From NCBI RefSeq assembly GCF_011516835.1, contig NZ_WOTB01000002.1, forward strand, positions 124,001 through 188,000: a DNA stretch of 64,000 nucleotides. The letters run 5' to 3'. This stretch comes from Acetobacter musti (lineage in GTDB: Bacteria > Pseudomonadota > Alphaproteobacteria > Acetobacterales > Acetobacteraceae). The notes below the pieces were generated by a model. It searched no databases. It had not been told where the DNA came from and was given only the letters and a program-made list of their open reading frames with translations. Made by a program: the position numbers and the translations under genes. Positions 1-7,302 of the stretch are shown here, piece by piece. Within the stretch, counting starts at the first letter, position 1, and each line of letters starts with the position of its first letter.

Positions 1-543
1 AAATAAACCGGCCGCCCGGCGTTTTAACAGTTACAGCTTCTATGAACAGAGAGAACATTTTCCTTTGCTCCGTTTTTCACAATTCAACGGTTCCGGAAAA
101 CCATGCTCCTTTGCACGGCGACAGAAAAACTCTCTCACTGTGTCCCGTTCCTGACAGGCGTTTCCGGAGCAGAGGCATGGCGTGTCTGTATTCTGGTTCT
201 GGCCTGAAGAGGGGACGGATGAACCGACGCAGAGCCAGGACGTTCAGTTTTATGACGCGGAACATCGCGTGATGTGACCTGAAGACGGGAAACCCACGCG
301 CTCCATTCCGGATGTGCCGTGAGCATATCGGAGCATTCTCTGTTGCTTCCTGTTCCGGGTCTGACCGTACGCTTTTCCGGTCGTCCTCTGCATCCAGGAA
401 TCCGGAAAGGCGGCATTGCTCCGCATCGGAGCGCACGAAAGCGAGATCATGAAATCTGAGACAGGCACCAGAGAGGCTCACGCCGAAGCTGAAAGATCCT
501 GCGAATATCCGGAGAAGGGGGATAATCGCCTGACACTGCGATC
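1..543. other. Intergenic stretch, no supported gene
   Basis: No reading frame here looks like a real protein. The open frames on both strands are short, overlap each other and have unnatural composition. The first 20 bases contain a short GC-rich inverted repeat that could be the end of a terminator for a gene to the left. The stretch probably carries the promoter of the MFS transporter gene that follows, but no clear -35/-10 pair was recognised. Confidence 0.5.
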
Positions 544-1803
544 ATGACAGTGACGACTCTAAAAACCCGCCCGGCCGGAAGCAAAACCGACGGCAGACCG
601 GCCCCGGATACCGCAGGACCGGAGTTTCGCGACACGGTCGCACTGGATGGTCTCAGTTTTCTGCTTGCTGACGTGCAGGATAATCTCGGCGCATTCCTGA
701 CAGCTCTGCTCGCAGCATATGGATGGACGGCTTCCGATATCGGCATGACGATTGCGTCCGGAGGCGTCGGAGCGGTAACAGCCCGGCTCGCAGGCGGCTG
801 GGCTCTGGACCGGTTATCCTCCCGACGGGCATTGCTGGCGGCCTGTTGCGCCGTCACGGCAGTGTCGATCGCGACAGCAGCCGCGTTTCCCGGCTTCTGG
901 CAGATTGTCTGCGTACATTTTCTCGCCGGAGGCGCCGGGGCGCTGTTCTCACCGCTGCTGGCCGCCATCAGCCGGAAGACGGCTGGCGATGACGGCTACA
1001 TGGCGCGGATGGGGCGCAACGAAGCCTTCAATCATTCAGGAAATGCGATCGTCGCCTGTGTGATGAGCGCCGCAGGCAGTGCGGTGGGACCGACCGCACC
1101 GCTATGGGCCATCAGCGGACTGGCCGGGATCAGTCTGCTGCTCGTCGGACTGATGACGCGGGGCGCGGACGCGCCGGAAGTGATGTCCGGAGCATCCGGA
1201 CACGGCACTACGGAGAGCGTGCCGGTCAGGCATCCGCTCACAGACCCCCGACTGCTGGTTTTCCTGTCCTGTTATCTCCTGTTCAATATTGCGAATGGCG
1301 CGACAGTCCCGCTGATGATCGAGCGGCACGCGGTATTTCATTTCGGAAGTCCGTCGTCGATGACGGCGCTCTGCATCATCGTGGCGCAGGCGACCATGGT
1401 CCCTGTGGCCTGGATCGTGGGGAGAGCGGCAAAACACTGGCCGCGCCGTCTGCCGCTCCTTCTCGCACTGGCATTACAGCCGGTCCGTGACCTTCTGATC
1501 ATGTGGAGTGCCCGCTGGCCGGCGATGTGCGTGGCTGAGGTTCTCGACGGGCTGTCTTCCGGCGTTATTCTGGTCCTGTTTTACGCGGTATTATCCGATC
1601 TGGCGTCAGCCGGTGGCCGGCGTAACCTGCTGATCGGCACCGGCCTGGCGGTCGGAACAATCGGAGCGCTGCTCTCGAATTTCGGCAGCGGACTGGTGGC
1701 GACGCATTACGGATTCAACGCGGCATTCCTGATGCTCGCCGGAAGCGGCCTTCTGGCGTTCACGCTGTTTCTGGTCGCGATGCCTGAAACCCGTAACACC
1801 TGA
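544..1803 (+). CDS. MFS transporter
   Basis: Predicted 419-residue inner-membrane carrier with the composition and length of a 12-helix major facilitator superfamily protein. Hydrophobic segments alternate with short loops from about residue 40 to the C-terminus. A central polar loop near residues 200-230 separates the two six-helix halves. A short polar N-terminal tail of about 30 residues precedes the first helix. The substrate cannot be read from the sequence. The ATG at 544 has only a weak ribosome-binding site, so the start is less sure than the family. The gene stands alone: no partner gene lies within 200 bases on either side. Confidence 0.8.
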   Translation: MTVTTLKTRPAGSKTDGRPAPDTAGPEFRDTVALDGLSFLLADVQDNLGAFLTALLAAYGWTASDIGMTIASGGVGAVTARLAGGWALDRLSSRRALLAACCAVTAVSIATAAAFPGFWQIVCVHFLAGGAGALFSPLLAAISRKTAGDDGYMARMGRNEAFNHSGNAIVACVMSAAGSAVGPTAPLWAISGLAGISLLLVGLMTRGADAPEVMSGASGHGTTESVPVRHPLTDPRLLVFLSCYLLFNIANGATVPLMIERHAVFHFGSPSSMTALCIIVAQATMVPVAWIVGRAAKHWPRRLPLLLALALQPVRDLLIMWSARWPAMCVAEVLDGLSSGVILVLFYAVLSDLASAGGRRNLLIGTGLAVGTIGALLSNFGSGLVATHYGFNAAFLMLAGSGLLAFTLFLVAMPETRNT

Positions 1804-1861
1804 AATACATGATGAATCGGCCCTGAACTGCACGGACAGTTCAGCCTCCCGGCTTCACGGC

Positions 1862-1920
1862 AACAAACCGGGACCACAGGGACCGCGTCCCCTTGTGGGG
1901 CCCGGGACAGAGTCCCGAAA
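1862..1920 (+). repeat. Dispersed two-hairpin repeat, copy A
   Basis: Diverged copy of an intergenic repeat found six times in this window. It begins with AACAAACCGGGA, followed by a first hairpin around CAGGGAC/GTCCCCTTG and a second hairpin CGGGAC-aga-GTCCCG. It lies between the end of the MFS gene and the terminator of sodB. Same orientation as copies B, C and F. Confidence 0.7.
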
Positions 1921-1955
1921 AACCGTCTCCGAATGCGTCTGCAAAGGATACAAAC

Positions 1956-1998
1956 GCAAAAAGGCCCGGTCCCCTGATGAGGAACCGGGCCTTTTCGC
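1956..1998 (-). terminator. Rho-independent terminator of sodB
   Basis: Stem AAGGCCCGGT (1961-1970) pairs with ACCGGGCCTT (1984-1993) around a 13-base loop. Read on the reverse strand it is followed by a run of T (complement of 1956-1962), directly downstream of the sodB stop. The A and T tails on both sides would also allow function on the forward strand. Confidence 0.85.
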
Positions 1999-2011
1999 CG
2001 GAAAGCCTGAA

Positions 2012-2620
2012 TCAGGCGGCTTTCAGCTGCGCTTCGGCGAACTCGTAGTTGGCGAGCTTGTCGAGATAGTTGGTGATGTAGTCCGGGCGACGATTGCGGA
2101 AATCGAGGTAGTAGGAGTGCTCCCACACATCGAGACCCAGCAGCGCCTTGCCCTGACCTTCGGCCAGCGGGTTGGAGCCGTTGGCGGTCTTAGTGACGGC
2201 GAGCTTCCCCGTCGGCGCAAGAACGAGCCACGCCCAGCCTGAACCAAACTGCGTGGTCGCGGCTTTTTTGAACTCTTCCTTGAATTTCTCGACGCTGCCG
2301 AAATCTTCTTTGATCTTCGTCTCAAGCGAGGTCGGGATCGTGCCACCGGTCGGCGACAGATTGTTCCAGAACAGGATGTGGTTCCAGTGCTGGCCCGCAT
2401 TGTTGAAGACAGGGGCCTGCGCGGCATCGCCTTTGACCGCGAGAATGATCTCGTCGAGCGACTTGCCCTGCAGTTCAGGCTTCGCCTCGACGAAACCATT
2501 AAGAGCCGTCACGTAGGCCTGATGGTGCTTGTCGTGATGAAGCTCAAGGGTCTCCTGGCACATGTTCTTGTTCGCAAGTGCGTTGTAGGAGAAGGGGAGG
2601 GCTGGCAGTTCGAAAGCCAT
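2012..2620 (-). CDS. sodB: Superoxide dismutase [Fe]
   Basis: Converts superoxide to oxygen and hydrogen peroxide in the cytoplasm. The 202-residue length and layout match the Fe/Mn superoxide dismutase family: an N-terminal helical hairpin carrying ligands His27 and the second His in the AGQHWNHILFW region, then a C-terminal alpha/beta domain with the DVWEHSYYLDF metal-binding signature. The AGQHWNHILFWNNL segment fits iron-type enzymes better than manganese-type. The ATG is preceded by AAAGGAG at good spacing. The gene is monocistronic, with its own terminator 15 bases after the stop. In an obligate aerobe with very active membrane oxidases this is a main defence against respiratory superoxide. 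Confidence 0.95.
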   Translation of the reverse strand: MAFELPALPFSYNALANKNMCQETLELHHDKHHQAYVTALNGFVEAKPELQGKSLDEIILAVKGDAAQAPVFNNAGQHWNHILFWNNLSPTGGTIPTSLETKIKEDFGSVEKFKEEFKKAATTQFGSGWAWLVLAPTGKLAVTKTANGSNPLAEGQGKALLGLDVWEHSYYLDFRNRRPDYITNYLDKLANYEFAEAQLKAA

Positions 2621-2731
2621 GACGTGCTCCTTTGTTGGCGGTCACGATAAGAGGGCGGATAAACGCCGCCCGCAAGAGCTATGTGCCGCCTCGTGGACCG
2701 TCAAGGGAAGAGACGGTGACGAGGAGGACAA

Positions 2732-3604
2732 GTGCTTCATAAAGAGGTCAACGCCGTGAGCACGGAAGGGGATGCATCCGCGGTCGCGCGGGCCACCTGC
2801 GCGGAGATCGCGCGACAGCGTGATCCGGATCGTCATTTATGCGCGATGTTTCTGCCACCGGAGGTGCGGGCCGCCGCCTTCGTGCTGATCGCCTTCAATT
2901 ACGAGTTATCGCGCGCCACCGTGCTGCCCGTCTCGGCCCCGGTGACAGGGCCGATGGCCGGTCTGATCCGGCTGCAGTGGTGGCGGGATATCATCACCGC
3001 TCCGGACCGCGCGACGCAGGCGCGTCACGATGTTGCGACGGCGGTGGCGGCCCTGCTCCGGGATGGACGAGTCGCGGCGGAATCGCTGCTGTCGGTGGTC
3101 GATGCACGGGAGACGGAACTGTGCCGCGTGCCGGACTGGGCAGCGTGGCGGCAGATGATGCTGGACGGCCCGGGCATGATGCAGCGAATGGTGGCACAGA
3201 TGCTCGGCGAGGACGATGGGCCGGCCCTGGACGCCGTGGCGCAGGCCGGAGCGGCATTTGCCGCCGGCGGTCTCCTGCGTCATCTGCCGGAAGTGCTCCG
3301 GAGCGGGCGGATGCCACTGCCGCAGGAGATGCTGACCGCTGTCGGTCTGGACCCGGATGCGGAACCGTCCGCTCTGTCTGAAGGGGACCGCCCGGAGCGT
3401 GTGACCGCACGGCTGAGGCAGGAAGGACAGTCGCTCCTGCCGGTTCCGGGAGCCGTACGATCGCGAAGCGCGCGGCTGGCGATGTTACCCGGCGTCCTGG
3501 CCGCGCGCGATCTGCGGCGCGGTCCCATGATGGCGGGGGCGGTGCGTGGAATCGGTGACCGGCTGGCCGTTGCGGCGGCCGGACTGATGAACGGACGGGC
3601 ATAA
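2732..3604 (+). CDS. Squalene/phytoene synthase family protein, NDUFAF6-like
   Basis: A 290-residue, largely helical protein of the trans-isoprenyl diphosphate synthase (squalene/phytoene synthase) fold. The segment at residues 54-60 reads FNYELSR where true synthases have the first aspartate-rich DxxxD motif. It is followed by GLIRLQWWRDI, which resembles the complex I assembly factor NDUFAF6 group. The diphosphate-binding aspartates are therefore missing at that site, and catalysis as a carotenoid or squalene synthase is unlikely. This is inference from motifs. The start is GTG at 2732, five bases after GAGGAG; a later GTG at 2757 is less well placed. No hopanoid or carotenoid genes are adjacent. 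Confidence 0.75.
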   Translation: MLHKEVNAVSTEGDASAVARATCAEIARQRDPDRHLCAMFLPPEVRAAAFVLIAFNYELSRATVLPVSAPVTGPMAGLIRLQWWRDIITAPDRATQARHDVATAVAALLRDGRVAAESLLSVVDARETELCRVPDWAAWRQMMLDGPGMMQRMVAQMLGEDDGPALDAVAQAGAAFAAGGLLRHLPEVLRSGRMPLPQEMLTAVGLDPDAEPSALSEGDRPERVTARLRQEGQSLLPVPGAVRSRSARLAMLPGVLAARDLRRGPMMAGAVRGIGDRLAVAAAGLMNGRA

Positions 3605-3626
3605 GACGATCACTGCGCCGGTGTCG

Positions 3627-4817
3627 TCAGTCCAGCCCGAGCACACCTTCGACAGGCCAGTTCCAGTGATACAAAGTAAGGTCGTCCATGCGCTGGCCGG
3701 AAGCGACGCGTACCTGACCATGCGCGTCCCGGATCGGGCCGATGAAGGGTGACCATCCCGTCAGAATGCGGGAGCGGACGGCATCGGCCTGGCGACGGAC
3801 ATTGTCAGGCACGCGGGCGCCCCACGCATCACGATCGACTCCGGCGCCGGGCGGAAGGAACGCCGGCAGCGGGGTCCAGCGTCCTGCGAGCCGCGCCCGC
3901 ACCTGACTGACATAATACTGACGAAAATCGAAGACGACGGAAGTCAGATAGGCGTCCGGACCGGCAGTACGCTCGTCGTTGTTTGACATGATGGCCCAGA
4001 TACCGCGGGCCTGAGCAAGCCGGAGATAACCTGGCTCGTCCATGATTCCCGCGAGCACGTCACAGCCCGTATCCGCCAGAGCCGTGGCGGCACCGAGCGC
4101 GCCCTGCGGGTCGAACCAGGCATTGATGGAAACGACACGCACAGTGGCGTCTGGCCTGACGGATCGGGCGCCGAGCAGCAGCGCGTTGGCGCTGGCATAG
4201 ACGGCCGGCAGAGGAAAGGACGCAATAAACCCGATCTGACCGCTCCGGGTCAGCAGCCCAGCCGCGACGCCGATCACATAAGAGACATACCAGTGCGCGA
4301 GATAATACCAGCTGACATTGCGGGCCAGCAGGGTGCTGTCGCATTGCACGAAGGCGACCTCGGGCGCATGGCGGGCGACATCCATCAGGAAATCCCCGTA
4401 ATCCGCGCCGGCAAGAATCATATTCGCGCCCTCAGCCACGAACTGGCGGAAAATGCGTGTCGCGTCGGCGGAGAAAGGAACATTTTCTACCCAGACCACG
4501 CGGAGACGGGGAAACGCCGTACGCACAGCCTGGATAGCTTCGTTGTGGACCGTACTCCATCCGCCGTCGCTGACCGGACTGACATGGGCAATGGCCAGAA
4601 GAGCATCCTCTTCCCGGATGGCCGGCAACAGTGGCGGCGTTGTCCAGGGAGCGGCCAGTTTCGCCAGTGCCCCGTCTGTCGTGGAAGAAGAGGAGCCGGT
4701 CTCAGCGGCTCCGGCCTCCGGCACGGACAGTGCCGAAGGCAGCAGGCCAGCAGCCGCAAGACGCAGCAGGTTCCGACGCGCCACGCCGTGGCCGGTGCGC
4801 CGGCGGTGCTCCGCCAT
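3627..4817 (-). CDS. BMP family substrate-binding protein, Tat-exported
   Basis: Predicted 396-residue periplasmic binding protein of the basic membrane protein (Bmp/PnrA) family, whose members deliver nucleosides or similar small molecules to ABC transporters. The N-terminus has a twin-arginine signal (ARRNLLRLAAAGLLP, then a cleavage site near AGA-AE). The mature part shows the two-lobed BMP pattern: a first-lobe strand ending IAHVSPVSDGGWS, then GANMILAGADYGDF, GQIGFIASFPLP and the hinge-side INAWFDPQGA. The frame is open far upstream, but the start at 4817 is favoured because its ATG shares one base with the stop of the hydrolase (TGATG). No permease or ATPase gene is nearby, which is unusual. 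Confidence 0.8.
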   Translation of the reverse strand: MAEHRRRTGHGVARRNLLRLAAAGLLPSALSVPEAGAAETGSSSSTTDGALAKLAAPWTTPPLLPAIREEDALLAIAHVSPVSDGGWSTVHNEAIQAVRTAFPRLRVVWVENVPFSADATRIFRQFVAEGANMILAGADYGDFLMDVARHAPEVAFVQCDSTLLARNVSWYYLAHWYVSYVIGVAAGLLTRSGQIGFIASFPLPAVYASANALLLGARSVRPDATVRVVSINAWFDPQGALGAATALADTGCDVLAGIMDEPGYLRLAQARGIWAIMSNNDERTAGPDAYLTSVVFDFRQYYVSQVRARLAGRWTPLPAFLPPGAGVDRDAWGARVPDNVRRQADAVRSRILTGWSPFIGPIRDAHGQVRVASGQRMDDLTLYHWNWPVEGVLGLD

Positions 4818-5575
4818 CAGCCCGCGTCGAGGAAAGGCAGAATCGCGTCGAGCAGAACTTCCGGAGCGACGATATGCGGGGCATGGCCCGTGTCGACGGA
4901 CCGGATGACAGCACCTGGAAGCAACTCGCACATGAGCTTCTGAAGCGGCAATGTCACGGACCGGTCCTGCGTCGCCTGGACATAGAGACGCGGGATACGA
5001 CCGAATCTCTCCGGAGTCAGCCGTGCGGTAAGGGCGCGGCCCTGCTCGCCCTGAGGTGTAAACCGGCGCGAAGCCGGAACGGCGAGGGCGGCCGGATAAT
5101 CCTGCAGGAAAAAAGCGACCGCAACCTCGGGTGGCACCACGGAAATCTCGCCCTTCGCCGGCCAGTCCAGCCACGGGGTGATTCCGGCGGCCGCAGGATC
5201 GGCGGGAAGAAGGTGTCCCACGATTTCGGTGAATCCCGTCTCCGATGGAAGCATCATGCCCGCCACATAAACGAGGCGTCTCACAAGATCAGGGTGCCGT
5301 TCGGCCAGCGCCGAAGCAACCACGCCGCCACCGGAATGAGCAACAATGCTGAACGGACGGCCGAGATCGGCGATAACCCTGTCGAGGTGGTCAAGATAGG
5401 CCGTCAGGGAGGCGGACCCCGGCGGTGTGCCGTCAGCACCATTGCCGGGAAGATCGACGGCGATCGCTTCCCGCCTGCCTCCGTCGCGTCGTGACAGAGC
5501 GTCCAGAAAAGCGTCCCAGACCCATGCGCCCTGCCACGCATCGTGAATCAGGAGGAGGGGATCAGGTGAACTCAT
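4817..5575 (-). CDS. Alpha/beta hydrolase
   Basis: A 252-residue alpha/beta-hydrolase-fold protein resembling the small esterase/hydroxynitrile-lyase-like group. It starts with the strand LLLIHDAWQGAWVW (oxyanion-loop region). It carries the nucleophile elbow AHSGGG with Ser81 in place of the classical GxSxG, and the catalytic His in TGHAPHI near residue 231. An Asp in QATQDRSV is the likely acid. No signal peptide, so cytoplasmic. The start ATG at 5575 overlaps the end of the upstream oxygenase by four bases (ATGA), and its stop overlaps the start of the BMP gene. The three genes are therefore translationally coupled. The substrate is unknown. Confidence 0.85.
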   Translation of the reverse strand: MSSPDPLLLIHDAWQGAWVWDAFLDALSRRDGGRREAIAVDLPGNGADGTPPGSASLTAYLDHLDRVIADLGRPFSIVAHSGGGVVASALAERHPDLVRRLVYVAGMMLPSETGFTEIVGHLLPADPAAAGITPWLDWPAKGEISVVPPEVAVAFFLQDYPAALAVPASRRFTPQGEQGRALTARLTPERFGRIPRLYVQATQDRSVTLPLQKLMCELLPGAVIRSVDTGHAPHIVAPEVLLDAILPFLDAG

Positions 5576-6534
5576 CGGCCGTAGGTCCGCTGGTACATTT
5601 CGCGCAGATGTTCCTGTACAGTAACAACGGGATAGCGGGGGCTCTCACCGGGAGCAAGACAGCCGGGAAGGCAGGAAATGACATAGTCCGGATTCCCGCT
5701 ATGGAAAAACGGCACGGAATAGCGATCTTTTCCGGAGATGTTCACGACACGGTGCAGAGTCGACCGGTAACGGTCATTGGTCCAGCGGGCGATCATGTCG
5801 CCGAGATTGACAACGAAACTGCCAGGAACAGGCGTTGCATGAATCCAGGCGTCATCCGGGCCACGTACCTGCAGGCCACCGTTTTCGTCCTGTAGCAGCA
5901 ATGTGAGGCCACCGAAATCGGTATGTGCCCCGCAGCCTTTTTCACCCGGCTGCGGATCCGGAGGCTGAGGCGGATAATGCAGAAGACGCAGCGTAGCCTG
6001 AGGATCACGACAGAAAAGATCGAAGAACGACTCTTCCAGACCGAGAGACAGGGCGATACCGCGCATCAGCCGTTCGGCGACGATCGTGAGCGCGGAGAAA
6101 TACGCCATCATGGCAGGGCGAAAACCGGTCATGTCCCGGGGCCACTGGTTGGGACCCTGATTGAAATGCACGGCGTCTTCTTCCCGTTGTTCCGCTCCGA
6201 TATAAAATCCCTCCTTGAGGTCGGGCGGCGCTCCGGCTTCCAGGGTCTGATTGCGCAGCGGTTCATAGCCGCGATTGCAGGGTGAGCGGGCCTTGTCCAG
6301 CGCGGCTTTCGCGTCGGCGGGAAGCGAAAAGAAGGCGCGGCTTTCAGCAAGAACGGCCTCGATCAGGCCCTGGGGTACCCCATGATCGACGCAGTAGAAA
6401 AAGCCCGTTTCCGAGCAGGCAGCGCGTAACGCATCCCCGACAGCCTGTCGTTCCGACGGATTCGACGAGCAGAGACCGCCGACCGGAATGACCGGCAATG
6501 TGTCTCTGCTGACCTCGCGCGCCTCAGAATACAT
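5572..6534 (-). CDS. Isopenicillin-N-synthase-like 2OG-Fe(II) oxygenase
   Basis: A 320-residue non-haem iron dioxygenase. The N-terminal DIOX_N-type region (PVIPVGGL to about residue 115) contains GFFYCVDHGV. The C-terminal jelly roll has the iron ligands His204 and Asp206 (GAHTDFG) and His261 (STLHRV), and the 2-oxoglutarate-binding Arg271-x-Ser273 (RYSVPFF). All ligands expected for an active enzyme are present. Family members hydroxylate or desaturate small metabolites such as amino acids, pyrimidines and xanthine. It is the first gene of a three-gene coupled unit with a hydrolase and a BMP-type binding protein. An oxidation-then-hydrolysis route for an imported small molecule is plausible but inferred only from context. 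Confidence 0.87.
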   Translation of the reverse strand: MYSEAREVSRDTLPVIPVGGLCSSNPSERQAVGDALRAACSETGFFYCVDHGVPQGLIEAVLAESRAFFSLPADAKAALDKARSPCNRGYEPLRNQTLEAGAPPDLKEGFYIGAEQREEDAVHFNQGPNQWPRDMTGFRPAMMAYFSALTIVAERLMRGIALSLGLEESFFDLFCRDPQATLRLLHYPPQPPDPQPGEKGCGAHTDFGGLTLLLQDENGGLQVRGPDDAWIHATPVPGSFVVNLGDMIARWTNDRYRSTLHRVVNISGKDRYSVPFFHSGNPDYVISCLPGCLAPGESPRYPVVTVQEHLREMYQRTYGR

Positions 6535-6731
6535 GGTGCTGTCCGTCTGTTATGCAGTTGCCGCTCCGGCGCGCCTTCTGCCCGCTTCCTTACGGACCAT
6601 AGGCGGCAGCCGGAAGATTTTGAAGTGATCCTGTAATGCCGGTTCCGCCGCCCTGTGATTATCTGCGGGAACGTGCCCGCGATACCCGCAGCGGTCCCGC
6701 CGGCACGGGATACGGCGGACAATCGGTCCGC

Positions 6732-7190
6732 TCAGAGCGGCAGTTCGCGATTATCGGCAATAGCTTCCATGACGATGTGGGACGTCACCGTATCGAGATC
6801 GATTTTTTCAATCAGACGACGATACACAGAATCAAAATCTTTCATGTCATGAGCAATCACTTTCAGAAGATAATCATACTCTCCGGCAATGCGGTGGAAG
6901 TCGGTGATATTCGGAATCGCAAGGACGAGCTTGCGGAAGCGGGTGAGCCAGTCGTGATCGTGATGACGGGTACGGACCATGACGAAGGCAGTAAAACCAA
7001 GCCCGAGAGCCGCCGGATCAAGACGAAGCGTGTGCTGGCCGAGAAGGCCATTTTTCTTCAGCGCGCTGAGGCGTTTCCAGCAGGCGTTCTGCGACAGGCC
7101 CACGGCTTCCGCCAGAGCGCGCTGCGAGAGAGAAGCATCGCGCTGCAGGGTCCGGAGTATTGCGCGATCAATATGATCGATAACCTTCAT
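6732..7190 (-). CDS. Lrp/AsnC family transcriptional regulator
   Basis: A 152-residue regulator with an N-terminal winged helix-turn-helix (residues about 4-60, including LSQRALAEAVGLSQNACWKRLSALKKNGLL) and a C-terminal RAM/effector domain (about 70-145, with the ITDFHRIAGEYDYLLKV strand-turn). Lrp/AsnC proteins usually bind amino acids and control amino acid metabolism or transport. It is divergent from the class V aminotransferase gene 112 bases away and lies upstream of the oxygenase operon on the same strand (197-base gap). Its likely targets are therefore one or both flanking units and itself. The family assignment is firm; the targets are inferred. Confidence 0.92.
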   Translation of the reverse strand: MKVIDHIDRAILRTLQRDASLSQRALAEAVGLSQNACWKRLSALKKNGLLGQHTLRLDPAALGLGFTAFVMVRTRHHDHDWLTRFRKLVLAIPNITDFHRIAGEYDYLLKVIAHDMKDFDSVYRRLIEKIDLDTVTSHIVMEAIADNRELPL

Positions 7191-7302
7191 AAGAAGCGAT
7201 CATATGACACAAAAACTGACAAACGAAGGAAAAAACAGAGGAAGTTTTTCGCTGTTCACAGGAGGATGATCGTCTCCTCGTCAGCATCAGGGACAGCAGG
7301 AT
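7191..7302. promoter_or_regulatory. Divergent control region between Lrp-type regulator and aminotransferase
   Basis: This 112-base gap must hold the start signals of two divergent genes. It is AT-richer than its surroundings and contains the perfect palindrome TCATATGA at 7200-7207, ten bases from the regulator start, and a short inverted repeat around AGGAG/CTCCT near 7260-7280. These are candidate operator sites, seen by eye only. Confidence 0.35.

Noticed and set aside
77-481. Reverse-strand open frames of up to 134 residues at the left end
   Set aside because: Unnatural composition, overlapping alternatives in other frames and no ribosome-binding site.
4828-5174. Apparent 119-residue N-terminal extension of the BMP protein
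   Set aside because: This part overlaps the hydrolase gene in another frame, lacks any family similarity and precedes a proper Tat signal peptide with a coupled start.
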